Source: CAVOHU01 sp963817885
GTDB taxonomy: Bacteria; Acidobacteriota; Vicinamibacteria; Vicinamibacterales; JAKQTR01
Length of the DNA: 64,000 bases
Assembly: GCA_963817885.1 (NCBI GenBank)
Contig: CAWFQE010000006.1
Location: forward strand, 365,729-429,728
Direction of reading: 5' to 3'
Shown here piece after piece: positions 9,115-16,434 of this stretch (position 1 is the stretch's first letter; every line of letters begins with the position of its first letter). The notes beneath the pieces are model-generated. The model worked only from the letters and a program-made list of their open reading frames with translations. It did not search any database and was not told the DNA's origin. The position numbers were made by a program, and so were the translations under genes.

Positions 9115-9304
9115 GGGTCATCTCTTTGTCGGAGCAACTTGGGGCGCGTGCGGGACAGAACGCCGCCTTCTATGTACCCCAGACCTATTTTGTCGCGCAA
9201 GCGAATTGTCCCGGAGTGATCTCGGATCGGCCGACGCCCCGCGGGGATGGATATCGGCGACGGGGATCCGGGCAGCGGCGGCGCAACCGTATCCATTTTC
9301 CTCA

Positions 9305-9333
9305 TTGACAAACCATTTTACTGTGTCATCTTA
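9305..9333 (+). promoter_or_regulatory. promoter of the candidate structured RNA
   Basis: A perfect TTGACA (9305-9310), a 17-base spacer and ATCTTA (9328-9333). It lies in a patch richer in A/T than its surroundings. No ORF with a ribosome site follows; hairpins and a terminator do. Confidence 0.4.
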
Positions 9334-9339
9334 CGCGCA

Positions 9340-9545
9340 TACAGGATCGGTCCGGTCGCCAATGAACGGAGATCGGCTACCTGATTCCGGAAAGCGCGGG
9401 CTCCGGCAAGGGCCGATTCTGAAAAGCGTTACGCCAGCTATCAGGACTCCGACCGTACCTCGGTAGTCGCATGGAAGGGGCGGTCGGAGTTACCAAGGGG
9501 GTCGCAGGCTTCGGGAGGGGGAGCCTGAGACCCCCTTGCCTTTTT
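9340..9545 (+). ncRNA. candidate structured RNA, about 200 nt
   Basis: Between the promoter-like element and a strong terminator there is no credible ORF but three hairpins in a row. Hairpin 1: ATCGGC (9372-9377) with GCCGAT (9412-9417), and inside it CCGGA (9387-9391) with TCCGG (9402-9406). Hairpin 2: ACTCCGACCG (9446-9455) with CGGTCGGAGT (9481-9490), ten perfect pairs. Hairpin 3 is the terminator. The size would suit a small RNA such as 6S, but I cannot match it to 6S, RNase P, tmRNA, SRP or a known riboswitch by eye. It stands alone; the next gene has its own promoter. Confidence 0.4.
9494..9545 (+). terminator. strong intrinsic terminator
   Basis: CAAGGGGGTC-g-CAGGCT (9494-9510), an 11-base loop, AGCCTG-a-GACCCCCTTG (9522-9538), then GCCTTTTT. 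Sixteen pairs with one internal mismatch and a T run on the plus strand only. It ends whatever is made from the promoter at 9305. Confidence 0.7.
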
Positions 9546-9608
9546 CCTAAAGGTCGCCGGGGACAGAGGCGCGGCAGGAGTCGGATTGAGCGGTGCTGAC
9601 CGCGGTTG

Positions 9609-9638
9609 TTGACTTGCCTGCACGATCTCTGATATCTA
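9609..9638 (+). promoter_or_regulatory. promoter ahead of SDR remnant and dehydrogenase
   Basis: TTGACT (9609-9614), an 18-base spacer, TATCTA (9633-9638). It points to the SDR remnant and the zinc dehydrogenase gene. Confidence 0.45.
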
Positions 9639-9777
9639 GCGGGCGCGGATAACCCCGTGGATGAGCGCTTGGGGTGGTCGCCGCGGTCGGATCACAGACG
9701 GGCCGGTGGATCCCTCGGGAGCGTGTCCCGCCACCGGCGGCAGGTTTGCCTTCGGCACGGCGGCTTCACGCCGGATT

Positions 9778-9900
9778 GATGAGGAGGGCGATGCCTGGGA
9801 TACTGCCTATGCTGCGTTGTTCCTTGCGTCCGAGGAGGCGAAGTACGTCACCGGGACGACCCTGATGGTGGATGGCGGGATCACTTGCCGGATACGCTAG
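9778..9900 (+). pseudogene. C-terminal remnant of an SDR oxidoreductase
   Basis: The last 40 codons of this frame read 'GDAWDTAYAALFLASEEAKY' then 'VTGTTLMVDGGIT', the conserved C-terminal end of classical short-chain dehydrogenases (helix and the 'G..L.VDGG' strand). No Rossmann N-terminal half or YxxxK active site occurs upstream. The preceding codons are unrelated sequence, with SDR-like fragments in another frame. It is a truncated relic left between the promoter and the dehydrogenase gene. Confidence 0.6.
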
Positions 9901-9977
9901 CGGGACCCGCCCCCATCGCGCCGTGGGAGACCGCGGCGAGCGATCCGACCCTTCGGGAAGAAACGAGGAGAGCTGTC

Positions 9978-11015
9978 GTGGAGATGCACGCGATCGTGAA
10001 GGCCGGCGAGGGACCGGGGGTGGAATGGCGACGAGTGCCGGTTCCCGATCCCGGTCCGGACGAGGTGCTGGTGCGGGTCACGGCGTCCGCCGTATGCGGA
10101 ACCGATCTGCACATCGCCCAGTGGAGCGCCTGGGCGCGGAATGCCGGGATCCGGCTGCCCCTGGTGATGGGGCATGAGTTCTGCGGCGAGGTGGTGGGAA
10201 CCGGCAGCCGCGTTCGGGCGCTGAAGCCCGGGGACTACGTCGCGGGAGAAACCCACCTTCCCTGCGGGGCGTGCTACCAGTGCAGAAACGGCCTGCAGCA
10301 CATCTGCAGGAATCTGACGCTTTTCGGCATCCACCGCGATGGATGCTTTGCCGAATACGCCACCATCCCGGAACTCTGCGCCTACCGGGTGCCGGCGACG
10401 ATTCCGCCCCGGATCGCGGCGATGCTGGAGCCGCTGGGGACCTCGTTGCGGGCGGTCCTGGAGATGGACGTGGCGGGCGGCACCGTGGCCGTCATCGGAT
10501 GCGGACCGATCGGGCTCTTCGCCATCGCGTCCGCCAAGGCCATGGGCGCCTCCCGCATCATCGGCCTGGACGTGCGGGACGAACGGCTTGGCCTGGCCAA
10601 ACGTGTGGGCTGCGACCTCGCACTCAATCCCCGCCACGACGATGTCGCAGATCGCATCCTTGCGGCGACTGAAGGCGTGGGGGCCGACGCAATCGTCGAG
10701 GCGTCTGGGAGCGAGGCGGCCTTGGAGGGCGCGTTCCGGTTTCTACGAAAGGGCGGACGGTGCGCCCTGATCGGTCTGCCTTCCGGGCCCGTCCGGTTGA
10801 ACCTGGGGCCGGATGTCATCTTCAAGGAGGCGACCATCATCGGCATCCACGGACGGGAGATGTTCCGCACCTGGACCAGGATGCAGCAGTTGCTCGCGAG
10901 TGGGCTGCTGAACGTGGACCCGGTGGTGACGCACGAGATACCCCTGGAGCGGTACGGGGAGGCCCTGGCTTTGCTGGAGGCGGGCGCAGGGGGCAAGGTC
11001 ATCCTGGTCCCATGA
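9978..11015 (+). CDS. tdh: L-threonine 3-dehydrogenase-like zinc alcohol dehydrogenase
   Basis: 345 residues of the medium-chain zinc dehydrogenase family. Catalytic zinc: Cys of CGTD (about residue 40) and 'GHEFCGEVVG'. Structural zinc: 'CGACYQCRNGLQHIC'. The NAD fold has 'VIGCGPIGLFAIA'. 'DLHIAQWSAW' and the later 'GIHGREMFRTW' match threonine dehydrogenases closely. The reaction would be L-threonine to 2-amino-3-oxobutyrate. (R,R)-butanediol dehydrogenase is the main alternative, because acetoin-dehydrogenase-like E1 genes follow. GTG 9978 fits GAGGAG at 9965-9970; ATG 9984 is the alternative. No kbl ligase gene is beside it. Confidence 0.85.
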   Translation: MEMHAIVKAGEGPGVEWRRVPVPDPGPDEVLVRVTASAVCGTDLHIAQWSAWARNAGIRLPLVMGHEFCGEVVGTGSRVRALKPGDYVAGETHLPCGACYQCRNGLQHICRNLTLFGIHRDGCFAEYATIPELCAYRVPATIPPRIAAMLEPLGTSLRAVLEMDVAGGTVAVIGCGPIGLFAIASAKAMGASRIIGLDVRDERLGLAKRVGCDLALNPRHDDVADRILAATEGVGADAIVEASGSEAALEGAFRFLRKGGRCALIGLPSGPVRLNLGPDVIFKEATIIGIHGREMFRTWTRMQQLLASGLLNVDPVVTHEIPLERYGEALALLEAGAGGKVILVP

Positions 11016-11045
11016 GGCAAGACTGGGACCGCGAAGCAATGACGG

Positions 11046-11075
11046 TTGACAGTTCTCGGTTCCCGATGGTAGTTA
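11046..11075 (+). promoter_or_regulatory. promoter ahead of the E1 alpha gene
   Basis: TTGACA (11046-11051), an 18-base spacer and TAGTTA (11070-11075), about 48 bases ahead of the GTG start of the E1 alpha gene. Confidence 0.4.
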
Positions 11076-11122
11076 TACACGTTTCTTGACCCACATGACC
11101 CCTTCGCTACGGGGGGCGAAGC

Positions 11123-12082
11123 GTGGCTTTGCACGATCTGCAAACCAACTTGCTGAAGACGATGATTCGCATCCGCGCCTTCGAGGAGCGGGTGCGGGAC
11201 CTGTTTGCGGCCGGCCGCCTTCCGGGCTTCGTGCATCTGAGCATCGGCCAGGAAGCCGTTGCCGCCGGGGCGTGCTGCGCGCTGCGACCCGACGACTACC
11301 TCCTCAGCACCCACCGGGGCCACGGGCACCTAGTGGCGAAGGGTGCCGACACCTCGAAGATGATGGCCGAGCTTTATGCCAAGCGGACCGGCTCGTGCAA
11401 GGGGAAGGGCGGCTCCATGCACATCGCCGATGCATCGGTCGGTGTCCTGGGCGCCAACGGAGTGGTGGCCGGAGGCCTGACGGTGGCAGCCGGGGTCGGG
11501 CTCTCGATCCGACAGCGACGGAGCGGCCAGATCTGTCTCACCTTCTTCGGCGACGGCGCGGCCAATCGAGGGCCGGCACACGAGGCGCTGAACCTGGCGG
11601 TGATCTGGAATCTTCCCGTCATCTTCCTGTGCGAGAACAATGGTTGGGCCTCGACGACCTCTCATCGCTACGCCTCCTCCGTCCCCGACCTGGCGGTGCG
11701 GGCGGCCGGGTATGGTCTCACGGGCGTCGTGGTGGATGGGATGGACGCCATGGCGGTTCACGATGCGGTGCAGGCCGCCGTGGATCGGGCCAGAGCTGGA
11801 GGCGGTCCGGCTTTCATCGAGGCCAAGGTGGTGCGCTGGCAGGGGCATTACGAGGGGGACCCGCAGGGGTATCGGGACAAGCGGGAGATTGCGGACGGGA
11901 AGGCTCGATGCCCCATCCACCGACTCGCCTCGGCGTTGACGGCGGCCGGGTCGCTCTGCGACGAGGACGTGGCCTCGTTGTTCCGAGCCGCCCAGGACGA
12001 GATCGATCGGGCGGTGGCGTTCGCCGAATCGAGTCCGCTGCCGGCCCCCGACGAGGCGCTCCAGGACCTGTTTGCGGACTAG
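11123..12082 (+). CDS. 2-oxoacid (pyruvate/acetoin) dehydrogenase E1, alpha subunit
   Basis: 319 residues. The thiamine-diphosphate motif begins GDGAANRG (near residue 150) and ends 'VIFLCENN', the right spacing for E1 alpha. 'HRGHGH' and 'GKGGSMHI' are also family-typical. With the beta subunit downstream it decarboxylates a 2-oxoacid or cleaves acetoin and loads the acyl group on a lipoyl E2. No E2 or E3 gene follows, so the complex must borrow them from elsewhere. The length and gene order fit AcoA/AcoB or PdhA/PdhB. It starts at GTG 11123. Confidence 0.92.
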   Translation: MALHDLQTNLLKTMIRIRAFEERVRDLFAAGRLPGFVHLSIGQEAVAAGACCALRPDDYLLSTHRGHGHLVAKGADTSKMMAELYAKRTGSCKGKGGSMHIADASVGVLGANGVVAGGLTVAAGVGLSIRQRRSGQICLTFFGDGAANRGPAHEALNLAVIWNLPVIFLCENNGWASTTSHRYASSVPDLAVRAAGYGLTGVVVDGMDAMAVHDAVQAAVDRARAGGGPAFIEAKVVRWQGHYEGDPQGYRDKREIADGKARCPIHRLASALTAAGSLCDEDVASLFRAAQDEIDRAVAFAESSPLPAPDEALQDLFAD

Positions 12083-12220
12083 CAGGCTGCTGAAAAGGGC
12101 CCACCTGCTGCGTTGGCCCGCTCGGGCGCTCGTTGCGGCGTACCTGAAGTACGCCTCACTCGGCCCATCGCGCGCCGTCCCGTGAAGTCGCGGGACATCT
12201 GGACCTTTTTGAGCAGCCTG
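12083..12220. repeat. 138-bp inverted-repeat (MITE/REP-like) element
   Basis: The ends are inverted copies: CAGGCTGCTGAAAAGG at 12083-12098 and CCTTTTTGAGCAGCCTG at 12204-12220. The inside holds further complementary stretches around 'GCGGCGTACCTGAAGTACGC' (12135-12154). Another copy of the end sequence, CTTCAGCAGCCTG, sits at 12236-12248. A half copy of the same family lies near 20551-20600. It sits exactly at the stop of the E1 alpha gene, separating it from E1 beta. It encodes no protein; a folded RNA or non-autonomous mobile element is likely. Confidence 0.65.
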
Positions 12221-12367
12221 ACACAGGGCGAATTTCTTCAGCAGCCTGCGAGAAATGTTCACGAGCTCGTGCGGGGGCCGAAGGGCTGCGAGGCGTGGCC
12301 GACCCCTCGGCGCGTCGGCACGACGCTACCCCATCTGTTTCATCCGCAGTTCGGATTTGACGCCGCG

Positions 12368-13336
12368 ATGCGCACGCTGACGATGGCAGAGGCGCTCCGT
12401 GAAGCGCTCATCGAGGAGATGGCCCGCGATCCACGGGTCTTCGTCCTGGGCGAGGATCTACGCGCCGCGGCGCCGTTCGGTATCACCAAGGGGTTCGTAG
12501 ACCAGTTCGGCGAGGACCGGGTACTCGACACACCCATCTCGGAGGCCGCGATCATCGGGGCCTCCCTCGGCGCGGCGATCACCGGGTTGCGACCTGTCGC
12601 GGACATGCACTTCGCCGACTTCGTCACCTGCGCCATGGACGAGGTCGTCAATCAGATCGCCAAGGTGCGCTACATGTTCGGCGGCCAGGTGGACGTGCCG
12701 CTGGTGCTCCGGATGCCGACGGGGAACGTAAAAGGGGCGGCGGCGCACCACTCTCAGTCGCTGGAGGCCTGGTTTGCGCATACGCCAGGGCTGCGCGTGG
12801 TGTTCCCTTCGACGCCGGCAGACGCCAAGGGCCTGCTCAAGACCTGTATCCGAGGCCTCGATCCCGTGATCTTCTTCGAGCACAAGCGGCTCTACAAGTT
12901 AGCGGGCGAGGTACCGGCGGGGGACGTGTGTATTCCCCTGGGGCGCGCCGACGTGAAGCGTCCCGGTGGGGACGTGACGGTCGTGGCGACCGGGTGGATG
13001 GTCCATCAAGCCCTAGAAGCGGCGGACATCCTGGCGCGGGACGGCGTCTCGGTGGAGGTGCTCGATCCCCGCTGTTTGGCGCCGTTCGACAAGGCAACGC
13101 TCTTCGCCTCCGTCGCGAAGACACACCGCGCGGTGATCGTCGAAGAGGCGGTGAAGACCGGGGCGTTCGGCGCCCAGATCGCGGCCTGGCTGGCGGAGGA
13201 GCTCTTCGACGAGCTGGATGCGCCGATCCAGCGCGTCGCCAGTCGGGACGTGCCCATGCCCTTCAGTCCGCCGATGGAAGAGTTCGTCATCCCCAGCGTG
13301 GGGGACGTGGTTGCCGCGGTTCGGAGACTCTGCTGA
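12368..13336 (+). CDS. 2-oxoacid (pyruvate/acetoin) dehydrogenase E1, beta subunit
   Basis: 322 residues. Landmarks are 'MAEALREALIEEMARDPRVF' and 'LGEDL' at the N terminus, 'DTPISEAAIIGASLGAAITG', 'GAAAHHSQSLEAWF', and the C-terminal transketolase domain with 'VVATGWMVHQALEAADIL'. It pairs with the alpha subunit upstream to form the alpha2beta2 E1. The frame is open to 12113, but that part is the repeat element. ATG 12368 gives the family's normal start. Confidence 0.93.
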   Translation: MRTLTMAEALREALIEEMARDPRVFVLGEDLRAAAPFGITKGFVDQFGEDRVLDTPISEAAIIGASLGAAITGLRPVADMHFADFVTCAMDEVVNQIAKVRYMFGGQVDVPLVLRMPTGNVKGAAAHHSQSLEAWFAHTPGLRVVFPSTPADAKGLLKTCIRGLDPVIFFEHKRLYKLAGEVPAGDVCIPLGRADVKRPGGDVTVVATGWMVHQALEAADILARDGVSVEVLDPRCLAPFDKATLFASVAKTHRAVIVEEAVKTGAFGAQIAAWLAEELFDELDAPIQRVASRDVPMPFSPPMEEFVIPSVGDVVAAVRRLC

Positions 13337-13407
13337 GCTGCAGGATGCGGCGAGGCGTTCGGCTGCGGTCGTACCGAAATCCGACAGTCAATAGAGGAGG
13401 CGGGGAA

Positions 13408-14436
13408 ATGCGCATCAAGCTCGTACTGGTAGCCGTCGTGACCGCTGTGACCCTGTGCTCGTTCGTCCCGGGGACGAGCGACGCCGGCGCCTACAAGCCG
13501 GAATTCAAGAGCAGTCTGGTGGTGGGACCGGCCGGCCCCTGGGGCGAGGCCTCGGCCAAGTTCGCCGACCTCCTGAAGGAGCGAACCCAGGGTCGGATCA
13601 ACGTCAAGAACTACTACGCCGGCCAACTCTTCGCCGGGAAGCAGACCAACGAGTTCACCCTGCTGAACCAGGGGGTGGCGGACTTCGCCTTCGGCTCGAC
13701 GATCAACTGGTCCCCCCAGGTCAAGGAGCTGAACCTCTTGTTCATGCCGTTCCTGGTTTCCTCCTACAAGGCCCAGGATGCCATTCAGGCGAGCGAGGCC
13801 GGCAAGAAGCTCCTGCAGCTCATGGAATCGAAGGGGGTCATTCCTCTGGCGTGGGGCGAGAACGGTTTCCGGCAGGTGACGAATTCCAAGCGGGCCATCA
13901 AGTCCCCCAGCGATCTGGACGGTCTCAAGATCCGGACGACCAGCTCGCCCATCTTCATCGACATCTTCCGCGCCCTGGGGGCCAACCCGGTGAATATGAT
14001 GTGGGGCGAGGCCCAGACTGCCTTCCAGCAGGGGACCGTGGACGGCCAGGAGAACCCGGTGGTCTCCGTCATCATCCCGTCCAAGCTCTGGACCAGCCAG
14101 AAGCACATCACGCTCTGGAACTACGTGAACGACCCGCTGGTCCTGGGAATGTCCAAGCTCACCTGGGATAGCCTGACGGCCGAAGACAAGGCCATCGTCA
14201 AGAAGACCGCGGAAGAAGCCATGGCCATGCAGAAGAAGGGGGCGCGGCACGGCCTGGAGGATTCCAACGAGGCTATCGAGACGCTGAAGAAGAACGGCAT
14301 GGAGGTCACGGTCCTGTCCGCCAAGGAGATCGAGCCGTTCAAGGCCAAGACCAAGCCCGTGTACGAGAAGTGGACCACCGAGATCGGCGTGGACCTGGTC
14401 AAGGCCGCCGAGAAGGCCGTGGCGGAGGCGAAGTAA
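13408..14436 (+). CDS. dctP: TRAP transporter solute-binding protein DctP
   Basis: 342 residues with a signal peptide (hydrophobic residues 4-22). DctP signatures: 'GPWGEASAKFADLLKERTQG', then 'VKNYYAGQLFAGKQTNEFTL', 'LKIRTTSSPIFIDIF' with the conserved Arg that binds the solute carboxylate (near residue 179), and 'GTVDGQENP'. It captures a carboxylate outside the membrane and hands it to DctQM. ATG 13408 has GAGGAGGCGGGG ahead. First gene of dctPQM. Confidence 0.93.
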   Translation: MRIKLVLVAVVTAVTLCSFVPGTSDAGAYKPEFKSSLVVGPAGPWGEASAKFADLLKERTQGRINVKNYYAGQLFAGKQTNEFTLLNQGVADFAFGSTINWSPQVKELNLLFMPFLVSSYKAQDAIQASEAGKKLLQLMESKGVIPLAWGENGFRQVTNSKRAIKSPSDLDGLKIRTTSSPIFIDIFRALGANPVNMMWGEAQTAFQQGTVDGQENPVVSVIIPSKLWTSQKHITLWNYVNDPLVLGMSKLTWDSLTAEDKAIVKKTAEEAMAMQKKGARHGLEDSNEAIETLKKNGMEVTVLSAKEIEPFKAKTKPVYEKWTTEIGVDLVKAAEKAVAEAK

Positions 14437-14453
14437 CCGAACAAACGTTTCCC

Positions 14454-14485
14454 GGACCCCCGGCCGTCCATCGCGCCGGGGGTCC
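14454..14485 (+). terminator. intercistronic hairpin dctP-dctQ
   Basis: GGACCCCCGGC (14454-14464) pairs perfectly with GCCGGGGGTCC (14475-14485), loop of 10. There is no T run. Such hairpins between a binding-protein gene and its permease genes commonly protect or attenuate the message, giving more binding protein than permease. Confidence 0.45.
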
Positions 14486-14512
14486 TCCGTTGAATCCAGT
14501 ACTGGGGAGGAT

Positions 14513-14980
14513 ATGCGACAGGTTGTCGAGCGTGCGGAAGAAGGCCTCATGGTCTTGGTCATGGCGGTGATGACGCTGGTGGCGTTCGTCAACGTGGTGA
14601 CGCGCTATTTCATTCGATTCGCGCTGGCTTTTACCGAGGAGATCGTGGTGAGTCTGTTCGTGTGGCTCACCCTCCTCGGGACGGCGATCGCCTTCCGTCA
14701 GGGCGCGCATCTCGGATTCAGCTTCATCGTGGACCGCGCCCCCAAGGCCGTCCAGCGCGTGTCGATCTGGTTCGCGGCGGCACTGGGCGTGGTCCTCTTC
14801 GGGTTTCTGATTTACTTCGGGATCGGGCAGATCCGGTCCGAACGGATGCTCGGGACGACTTCTGAGTCGTTGGCGATTCCCCAGTGGTGGTACACGGCGG
14901 GCATTCCCGTGTTCGGGCTGCTGATCATCGCCCGGATTATCGAGGGGGCAATCACCGCGGATCGGAAGGTGCGTGCGTGA
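14513..14980 (+). CDS. dctQ: TRAP transporter small permease DctQ
   Basis: 155 residues with four predicted membrane helices. 'VNVVTRYFIRFALAFTEEIV' followed by 'LFVWLTLLGTAIAFRQGAHL' is the usual DctQ core. It bridges DctP to DctM in the inner membrane. Its stop overlaps the dctM start (TGATG at 14978-14982), indicating translational coupling. Confidence 0.92.
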   Translation: MRQVVERAEEGLMVLVMAVMTLVAFVNVVTRYFIRFALAFTEEIVVSLFVWLTLLGTAIAFRQGAHLGFSFIVDRAPKAVQRVSIWFAAALGVVLFGFLIYFGIGQIRSERMLGTTSESLAIPQWWYTAGIPVFGLLIIARIIEGAITADRKVRA

Positions 14981-16263
14981 TGGACAGCGGAATCCTCCTT
15001 TTCGGTTTGTTCTTCCTCTTCCTGCTGGTGAATGTTCCCATCGTCACCGCCATCGGCATCCCGTCGCTCTTGTTCCTCTGGCAGTTCAACCTCGGGATCC
15101 AGGTCACCGCCGCCAACATCTACGCCAACATCGCCAAGTTCCCGCTGCTGGCGATTCCGTTCTTTATTTTGGCCGGCTTTGTGATGGACCGGGTCGGCCT
15201 CTCCCGCGGTCTGGTGAACCTTCTCAGCCTGGTGATCGGGCCGATTCGTGGGGGCCTGGGCTTGGTGGCGGTGGCGGGCTGCGTGCTGTTCGGCGCCATC
15301 TCGGGGACCGGACCGGCTGACACGGCGGCCATCGGCACGATCATGATCCCCGCGATGGTGAAGCGAGGCTACCACGTGGGTTTCGCGGCCGCGCTGGTCG
15401 CGGCGGCCGCGACGACGGATGTCCTGATTCCACCCAGCGTGGCCTTCGTGGTGTACGGCGTCATCACCGAGGCGTCGATCCCGCGGCTGTTCGCCGCGGG
15501 GGTGATTCCCGGCCTGCTCATGGGCGTGGCGCTCGTCATCCCGGTGCTCTGGATGGCCCGAACGCGCGGGTGGGGTGGGGAGCCTTGGGGGACCTGGGGC
15601 GAAATCGGGCGGGCTGCTTGGGGGGCGAAGTGGGGCCTGATGGCCCCCGTCGTGATCCTGGGTGGAATTTACGGGGGGGTCTTCACGCCGACCGAGGCGG
15701 CAGTGGTAGCCGTGGCCTACGGCCTCTTCTATGGCGCCGTGATCGCGCAGAACCTGAATTTCGGCACCCTGTATGAGGTCCTGCGAGATGCCGCCGTGGC
15801 CACGTCCGTGGTCATGGTCGTGGTTGCATTTGCCGGGCTCTTTTCGTGGACCGGATCCACGATGGGTGTGATGGACCGGGTGAGCAAGTCTCTGCTGGGG
15901 CTGACGCAGAATCCCGTTATCATCCTTTTGCTCTTGAACCTCATGCTGATCATCGCCGGGATGTTGCTCGATGCCATCTCGATCTACTATGTGTTTTTGC
16001 CGATCTTCATGCCCCTCATGAAGCAGTTCAACTGGGACCCGGTCTGGTTCGGCGTGATGATGACGGTGAATCTCGCCATTGGCACCATCACCCCGCCGGT
16101 GGCGGTCAATCTCTACGTGGCGTCGAATATTTCCAAGACCCCCATGGCAGAAGTCTCGCGTTGGGTATTGCCGTTTTTCGCTGCCCTCGTCGTGGCGCTC
16201 CTTCTGGTCACCTACATCCCTGCCTTGTCTCTGTGGCTGCCGGATCTTCTCGGGGTGAAGTAG
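14980..16263 (+). CDS. dctM: TRAP transporter large permease DctM
   Basis: 427 residues, about twelve helices plus re-entrant loops. 'AIPFFILAGFVMDRVGLSRG', 'SGTGPADTAAIGTIMIPAMV' and 'GVFTPTEAAVVAVAYGLFYG' are the DctM signatures. It carries solute and Na+ (or H+) across the membrane. It is coupled to dctQ by the ATGA-type overlap. A terminator-like hairpin follows. Confidence 0.94.
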   Translation: MDSGILLFGLFFLFLLVNVPIVTAIGIPSLLFLWQFNLGIQVTAANIYANIAKFPLLAIPFFILAGFVMDRVGLSRGLVNLLSLVIGPIRGGLGLVAVAGCVLFGAISGTGPADTAAIGTIMIPAMVKRGYHVGFAAALVAAAATTDVLIPPSVAFVVYGVITEASIPRLFAAGVIPGLLMGVALVIPVLWMARTRGWGGEPWGTWGEIGRAAWGAKWGLMAPVVILGGIYGGVFTPTEAAVVAVAYGLFYGAVIAQNLNFGTLYEVLRDAAVATSVVMVVVAFAGLFSWTGSTMGVMDRVSKSLLGLTQNPVIILLLLNLMLIIAGMLLDAISIYYVFLPIFMPLMKQFNWDPVWFGVMMTVNLAIGTITPPVAVNLYVASNISKTPMAEVSRWVLPFFAALVVALLLVTYIPALSLWLPDLLGVK

Positions 16264-16286
16264 GGATAGGCAAGGCACAATAGAAG

Positions 16287-16350
16287 ACCGACAACCAGAA
16301 ACCGATCAATGCCTTTGGACGTTGGCCGGTTGTCAGTTGTCGGTTTTTCA
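16287..16350 (+). terminator. terminator after dctPQM
   Basis: ACCGACAAC (16287-16295) pairs with GTTGTCGGT (16336-16344), followed by TTTTCATTTT. Inner pairs AACCG/CGGTT strengthen it. The loop is long (about 40 bases), so it may also be a dispersed intergenic repeat. Confidence 0.5.
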
Positions 16351-16383
16351 TTTTCCAACGGGACTGCGTGTACATCCTCTTGC

Positions 16384-16412
16384 TTGTCTCGCCTCCGTCT
16401 CCACGGTATAGT
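16384..16412 (+). promoter_or_regulatory. selB promoter
   Basis: TTGTCT (16384-16389), a 17-base spacer and TATAGT (16407-16412), 22 bases before the selB start. The best -10 box in the window. Confidence 0.5.
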
Positions 16413-16434
16413 GCCCGCCTGGGGAGGATTCGGC

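Noticed and set aside
9387..9410. GGAAAGCGCGGGCTCCGG resembling an RNase P P4 core
   Set aside because: Only a short resemblance; the unit is too short and the rest of RNase P RNA is absent.
9522..9540. CCTGAGACCC resembling a TPP riboswitch piece
   Set aside because: The other conserved TPP elements are missing and the sequence is the right arm of a terminator.
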